12,012 nt of DNA from Myxococcota bacterium. GTDB lineage: Bacteria > Myxococcota_A > UBA9160 > PR03. Under the pieces are notes generated by a model. The model was not told the DNA's origin, searched no databases, and saw only the letters and a list, made by a program, of their open reading frames with translations. Where the stretch lies: contig JALOQG010000041.1 in NCBI GenBank assembly GCA_025453505.1, positions 1 to 12,012 on the forward strand, read 5' to 3'. Both the position numbers and the translations under genes were made by a program. Shown in pieces: positions 8,624 through 12,012 of this stretch (position 1 is its first letter; every line of letters starts with the position of its first letter).

Positions 8624-9570
8624 GCGCCGCTCTCGCGCCGGCGCAGCCGCCTCCGGCGATCCGCCTGCGCGGCTTCGAGAAGCGCTTCGGCGCGAAGCGC
8701 GCGCTCGCCGGACTCGACCTCGCCATCGAAGGCGCGCAACTGGTGGGCGTCGTCGGGCCGGACGGCGCGGGCAAGAGCACGCTGCTGCGCGCGCTGGCCG
8801 GGCTGCTGGAGGTCGAGGCCGAAGAGGCGTCGGTGCTCGGGCACGACCTGCGCGGCGACGTCCGCGCGCTCAAGCGCTGCGTCGGCTACGTGCCGCAGGT
8901 CTTCGCGCTGCAGCGCGATCTCAGCGTGCTGGAGAACCTGCGCTTCACGGCGCGCCTGCATCGCATTCCGCACGGCGTGTTCGAGGAGCGCACGCGCGAC
9001 CTGCTCGCGCGCACCGCGCTCGCGCCGTTCACCGCGCGTCCCGCCGGCGCGCTCTCGGGCGGCATGAAGCAGAAGCTCGCGATCGTCAACGCGCTGCTGC
9101 CCGATCCCGCGATGCTGGTCCTCGACGAATGCACCGCGGGCGTGGACGTGCTCGCGCGCGCCGAGATCCTCGAGATCCTGGAAGAGCGCCGCGCGCACTC
9201 GCTCGTCGTGCTCTCGACCAGCTACGTCGACGAGGCCGCGCGCTGCGATCGGCTCGTGTACCTCGAGAGCGGGCGGCTCGTCGCGCTCGGCACGCCGGGG
9301 GAACTGCGCGCGCGCGCGAACATCGAGCTGTACCGCGCGTGGGGCGACGCGCCGCGCGTGATCGCACGGGCCGCGCGCGCTCTCGAGTGGGTCGCAGCCG
9401 TGCGCGCCGGCGGAATCTTCACGCGCGTCGAGGTGCCGCTCGCGACCTCGCCGGGCGAGGTCGCCGCGCTGCGCGCGCTCGCGGCGCTGCCGGGCGTCCG
9501 CGCCGTCGAGCGCATCGCGGTGGACATGGAGGCGACGCTGCTCACGCTCGCGCGCCGCCGCGCCGCGTGA
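8620..9570 (+). CDS. ABC transporter ATPase, equivalent to the first half of YbhF
   Basis: This 316-residue cytoplasmic ATPase powers the downstream permeases. It shows Walker A GPDGAGKST (46-54), Q-loop Q93, an intact signature LSGGM (145-149), Walker B MLVLDE (165-170, with Cys171 instead of the usual Pro) and a D-loop AGVD. The switch histidine is replaced: STSYVDEA at 200-207 has Ser where THF/THY is usual, exactly as in the first ATPase domain of E. coli YbhF (STSYLDEA). The N-terminal GPDGAG rather than GPNGAG is another YbhF-half-1 feature. A C-terminal extension of about 85 residues (about 232-316) matches the linker that joins the two YbhF domains. Here it ends at a TGA, so the tandem ATPase is split. 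The ATG at 8620 overlaps the adaptor's stop (ATGA); the ribosome site is weak, so coupling is likely. Confidence 0.94.
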   Translation: MSAALAPAQPPPAIRLRGFEKRFGAKRALAGLDLAIEGAQLVGVVGPDGAGKSTLLRALAGLLEVEAEEASVLGHDLRGDVRALKRCVGYVPQVFALQRDLSVLENLRFTARLHRIPHGVFEERTRDLLARTALAPFTARPAGALSGGMKQKLAIVNALLPDPAMLVLDECTAGVDVLARAEILEILEERRAHSLVVLSTSYVDEAARCDRLVYLESGRLVALGTPGELRARANIELYRAWGDAPRVIARAARALEWVAAVRAGGIFTRVEVPLATSPGEVAALRALAALPGVRAVERIAVDMEATLLTLARRRAA

Positions 9571-10490
9571 ACGACCCGATCATCACGACGCGCGGGCTCA
9601 CCCGCCGTTTCGGCGACTTCACCGCCGTGGACGCGCTCTCGATCTCGGTCGAGCGCGGCTCGATCTTCGCCTTCCTCGGCGCCAACGGTTCGGGCAAGAG
9701 CACCACGATCCGCATGCTGATCGGCCTGCTCGCGCCAACCGCGGGCGAGGTCGAGGTCGACGGCGTGGACGTGATCGCCGCGCCGCGCCGCGTGCGCGAC
9801 CGCATCGGCTACATGGGCCAGAAGGTCAGTCTCTATCAGGGCCTCACGCTGCACGAGAACGTCGAGTTCTACGCGGGACTCTTCGGGCTCGCGGGTGAAA
9901 CGCTGACGCGCCGCTGGGACGCCGTGCGCGAGCGATTCGCGCTGCGCGACGCGGAATCGGAGCGGCCCGAGAACATGCCGGCGGGCGTGCGACAGCGCGC
10001 CGGCCTCGCGCTCGCCACGCTCCACGAGCCGCGCCTGCTCTTCCTCGACGAGCCGACCGCCGGCGTGGACGTCGCGAGCCGCGACCTCTTCTGGCAGATC
10101 ATCCAGGACGAGGCGGAGGCCGGCGTCACCGTCTTCGTGACCACGCACTTCCTCGAAGAGGTGGATTACTGCGACCAGGTCTCGTTCATCGCGGACGGAC
10201 GCCTCGTCGCGAACGCCACGCCCGAAGAGCTGCGCGGTGCCTACTCGGCGGGCCATCGCATCACGGTGTCGATCGCGCCGGATGCGGCGGCGCTCGCGCG
10301 GCTCGCAGCGGCGGGCTTCACGGTCGCGCGCGAGGGCGGCGGCGTCGTGTTGCGGCGCCCCGCGCTCGACGCGCCCGCGCTGGCCGTGCTCCACGAAGCG
10401 CTCGGACCGGCTTCGGCCGGCGGCGTCTCGATCGAGCAGCCGGCGATGAACGACGTGTTCCGCGCGATCATCGAGAGGAACGCGGCGTGA
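9567..10490 (+). CDS. ABC transporter ATPase, equivalent to the second half of YbhF
   Basis: This 307-residue ATPase partner of the previous gene shows Walker A GANGSGKST (38-46), Q-loop Q85 in GYMGQKVSLY, Walker B LLFLDE (157-162), D-loop AGVD and the switch histidine H194 in VTTHFLEE. The signature motif is degenerate: MPAGV at 137-141 replaces LSGGQ, comparable to LPLGF in the second domain of E. coli YbhF. The C-terminal tail (about 225-307) ends with QPAMNDVFRAII, resembling the YbhF C-terminus that precedes the permease genes. A heterodimer with the first ATPase is expected. The start is the GTG at 9567, overlapping the previous stop as GTGA; no Shine-Dalgarno is evident, so translation probably depends on the upstream gene. 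The alternative of a programmed frameshift producing a fused YbhF has no slippery site to support it. Confidence 0.93.
   Translation: MNDPIITTRGLTRRFGDFTAVDALSISVERGSIFAFLGANGSGKSTTIRMLIGLLAPTAGEVEVDGVDVIAAPRRVRDRIGYMGQKVSLYQGLTLHENVEFYAGLFGLAGETLTRRWDAVRERFALRDAESERPENMPAGVRQRAGLALATLHEPRLLFLDEPTAGVDVASRDLFWQIIQDEAEAGVTVFVTTHFLEEVDYCDQVSFIADGRLVANATPEELRGAYSAGHRITVSIAPDAAALARLAAAGFTVAREGGGVVLRRPALDAPALAVLHEALGPASAGGVSIEQPAMNDVFRAIIERNAA
10474..10478 (+). promoter_or_regulatory. ribosome binding site for the first permease
   Basis: AGAGG within GAGAGGAA is followed by 8 nt and then the GTG at 10487. Together with the GTGA overlap it decides the start of the YbhS-like permease. Confidence 0.55.
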
Positions 10491-11629
10491 ACGCCCGCCG
10501 CGTGCGCACGCTGGTCGTCCGCGAGGTGCGCGCCACGCTGCGCGACCCGTTCACGATGGTGACGCTGGTCGCGGTGCCGATGGTCGCGTTGCTCGCCTTC
10601 TCCTCGGTGCTCGCCACCAACGTGACCGGGATGCGGCTCGGCGTCTTCGACGCGAGCGAGAGCGCGGTCAGCCGCCGCGTCGTCGCGGAGCTCGCGGCCG
10701 GTGGCGCGTTCGAGCCGGAGCGCTTCGCGTCGGTGGCGGAGCTCGAGGCCGCGCTGGTGCGTGGCGACGTCAGTACGGCGATCGTGCTGCCGTCCGATCT
10801 CGAGAATGCGCTGTCGCGGCGCGGTGCGGCGTCGCCGCCCGAGATCCGCGTGCTCTACGACGGCGCCGAGACGGTGCTCGCCGGCAACGCCGACGCGTTC
10901 CTGCGCTCCATACTCTCTGCGACCGGCGCCAGCCTCGCGACGCACGATCTGCGCAGCCGCGACCCTACGCCAGCGGCGGGAACGCCCGGCGGCGTGCGCG
11001 TCGTCACGCACGCGCTCTTCAATCCGACGCTCGACGGGCGTCCGTTCATGGTCGCCGGCACCTTCGGCTTCGTGCTCTCGTTCCTGACTGTGCTGATCAC
11101 CGCCGTCTCGATCGTGAACGAGCGCCTGCAGGGCACCTTCGACCAGCTCCAGCTCACGCCCGCGACGACCGGCGAGATCCTGCTCGGCAAGCTGCTCCCG
11201 CTCGGCGCCGTGTTCTCGCTCGACGTGCTGCTGATGGTGGCCGTCGCGGGTCTGGTGCTCGGCGTCTGGCCCGCCGGCAGCGTGCTCTTCTTCTTCGGGG
11301 TCTCGGCCGTCTACGTCGTGACCTCGCTGTCGCTCGGGCTGATCTTCTCCGCCACGTCGGCGACGGCGGCCGAGGCGGTGCAGAAGACGGTGCTGTTCAG
11401 CATTCCGCTGGTGCAGCTCTCGGGCTTCGCGTTCCCGATCCGCAACATGCCGCTCGGCGTCCAGTGGATCACCGAAGCGATCCCGGCGACGCACTTCATC
11501 CGCGTGACGCGCGCGATCTACCTGCGCGGCGCCGGTCCGCTCGAGCTGTGGCCGGAGCTGCTCGCGCTCGCCGCGTTCGGCGTCGGTCTCGTCGCGATCG
11601 CGGTCCGCACGCTGGAGCGCCGCACGTGA
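10487..11629 (+). CDS. ABC-2 type permease, YbhS/YbhR family (first of pair)
   Basis: This 380-residue integral membrane subunit of the exporter has the ABC2_membrane_3 layout. It has a cytoplasmic basic N-terminus, TM1 (about 22-43), a large extracytoplasmic domain (about 44-185), then five TM segments (about 187-209, 235-258, 264-289, 300-317 and 354-373). The cytoplasmic loop after TM2, NERLQGTFDQLQLTPATTGE (211-230), is the coupling segment seen in this family as ERGTxEQLxVTP, which contacts the ATPases. FNPTLDGRPFMVAG just before TM2 is also typical. Position after the ATPases makes it the likely YbhS equivalent, but YbhS and YbhR are too alike to separate by eye. The start is the GTG at 10487, overlapping the ATPase stop (GTGA), with AGAGG 8 nt before it. 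Confidence 0.92.
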   Translation: MNARRVRTLVVREVRATLRDPFTMVTLVAVPMVALLAFSSVLATNVTGMRLGVFDASESAVSRRVVAELAAGGAFEPERFASVAELEAALVRGDVSTAIVLPSDLENALSRRGAASPPEIRVLYDGAETVLAGNADAFLRSILSATGASLATHDLRSRDPTPAAGTPGGVRVVTHALFNPTLDGRPFMVAGTFGFVLSFLTVLITAVSIVNERLQGTFDQLQLTPATTGEILLGKLLPLGAVFSLDVLLMVAVAGLVLGVWPAGSVLFFFGVSAVYVVTSLSLGLIFSATSATAAEAVQKTVLFSIPLVQLSGFAFPIRNMPLGVQWITEAIPATHFIRVTRAIYLRGAGPLELWPELLALAAFGVGLVAIAVRTLERRT

Positions 11630-12012
11630 TGCGCCGGCTGCGATCCTTCGCGAGCAACGTCGGGGCGGTCGCGTACCGCGAGGCGACCGTGGTCCGCCAC
11701 GATCCGACCTTCCTCGGCGTCGTCGCCGCGCAGCCGGTGATGATGCTGCTGCTCTTCGGACTCGCGCTCTCGAACGAACCGGCGAACGTGCCGTGGGCGG
11801 TGCTCGACCAGAGCCAGAGCGCCGCGTCGCGGCGGCTCGTGCAGGAGATCGAGAGCACCGGCTACTTCCTCGCGCCGCAGGCCGTGCCGAGCTACGACGC
11901 GGGACGCGACATGCTCGGACGCGGCCATGCCGTCGCGCTGGTCGTGATCCCGCGCGACTTCCACCGCGACGCGTTGCGCGGAACGCCGGAGCTGCAGCTG
12001 CTGCTCGACGGC
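11629..12012 (+). CDS. ABC-2 type permease, YbhS/YbhR family (second of pair), 3' end cut by window
   Basis: The first 128 residues of a second permease subunit are visible, and the frame is open to the last base. A basic N-terminus with YREATVVRHDPTFLG leads into TM1 (about 29-47). The start of the extracytoplasmic domain follows, with SRRLVQEIESTGYF and VALVVIPRDFHRDAL, which parallel the equivalent segments of the upstream permease (SRRVVAEL..., TAIVLPSDLENAL). The two would form the heterodimeric channel. The start is uncertain by one codon. ATG at 11629 overlaps the previous stop by one base, whereas the adjacent in-frame GTG at 11626 would give the GTGA overlap used elsewhere in this operon and has GGAG at 8 nt rather than 11 nt. 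Confidence 0.9.
   Translation, partial: MRRLRSFASNVGAVAYREATVVRHDPTFLGVVAAQPVMMLLLFGLALSNEPANVPWAVLDQSQSAASRRLVQEIESTGYFLAPQAVPSYDAGRDMLGRGHAVALVVIPRDFHRDALRGTPELQLLLDG

Noticed and set aside
9560..9575. Programmed frameshift or sequencing error joining the two ATPases
   Set aside because: The junction is a clean GTGA overlap, as at the other junctions. No slippery heptamer is present and each protein has complete ends.
9222..11494. Long minus-strand open frames (390 and 417 residues) opposite the ATPases and permease
   Set aside because: They lack any domain and mirror genes with intact Walker and membrane motifs on the plus strand.

Overview
The window is dense, very GC-rich DNA with GC-heavy third positions. 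It looks like the chromosome of a high-GC Gram-negative bacterium, because it carries a tripartite RND exporter and a lipoprotein adaptor that only make sense with an outer membrane. The species cannot be named from what is visible; a proteobacterial or myxobacterial-type genome is plausible. There are no RNA genes, CRISPR arrays, insertion sequences or phage genes. Nearly all of the sequence is accounted for by ten genes, most of them for membrane transport.

Left part (1-2460): the minus strand holds a P2-type cation-transporting ATPase whose 3' end runs off the window (about 719 residues visible). Divergent from it, 59 bp away, is a small VF530/DUF2132-family protein of unknown function (2218-2460).

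Middle (2492-6756, minus strand): a two-gene efflux operon. A periplasmic adaptor lipoprotein is followed, with a 4-bp ATGA overlap, by a full-length HAE-1-type RND permease with the expected proton-relay residues. No outer-membrane channel gene is present in the window.

Right part (6891-12012, plus strand): a divergent operon in the order TetR/CecR-type repressor, HlyD-type adaptor, ABC ATPase, ABC ATPase, ABC-2 permease, ABC-2 permease (cut by the window end). Its gene order and motifs match the Escherichia coli cecR(ybiH)-ybhG-ybhF-ybhS-ybhR cluster, except that the tandem ATPase YbhF is encoded as two separate proteins. The two ATPases keep complementary defects: the first lacks the switch histidine and the second lacks a canonical signature motif. 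They would therefore form one consensus and one degenerate ATP site. Every junction in this operon is a short stop/start overlap, so translation is probably coupled throughout.

The 134-bp region between the two divergent efflux operons contains a 31-bp imperfect palindrome (12 of 15 pairs, centred at 6877) that overlaps the repressor's start codon. It is the best candidate operator, and it may let the CecR-like repressor control both exporters. No wholly new system is evident. The most interesting points are the split, asymmetric YbhF pair, the palindrome with a possibly leaderless repressor mRNA, and the back-to-back RND and ABC exporters.
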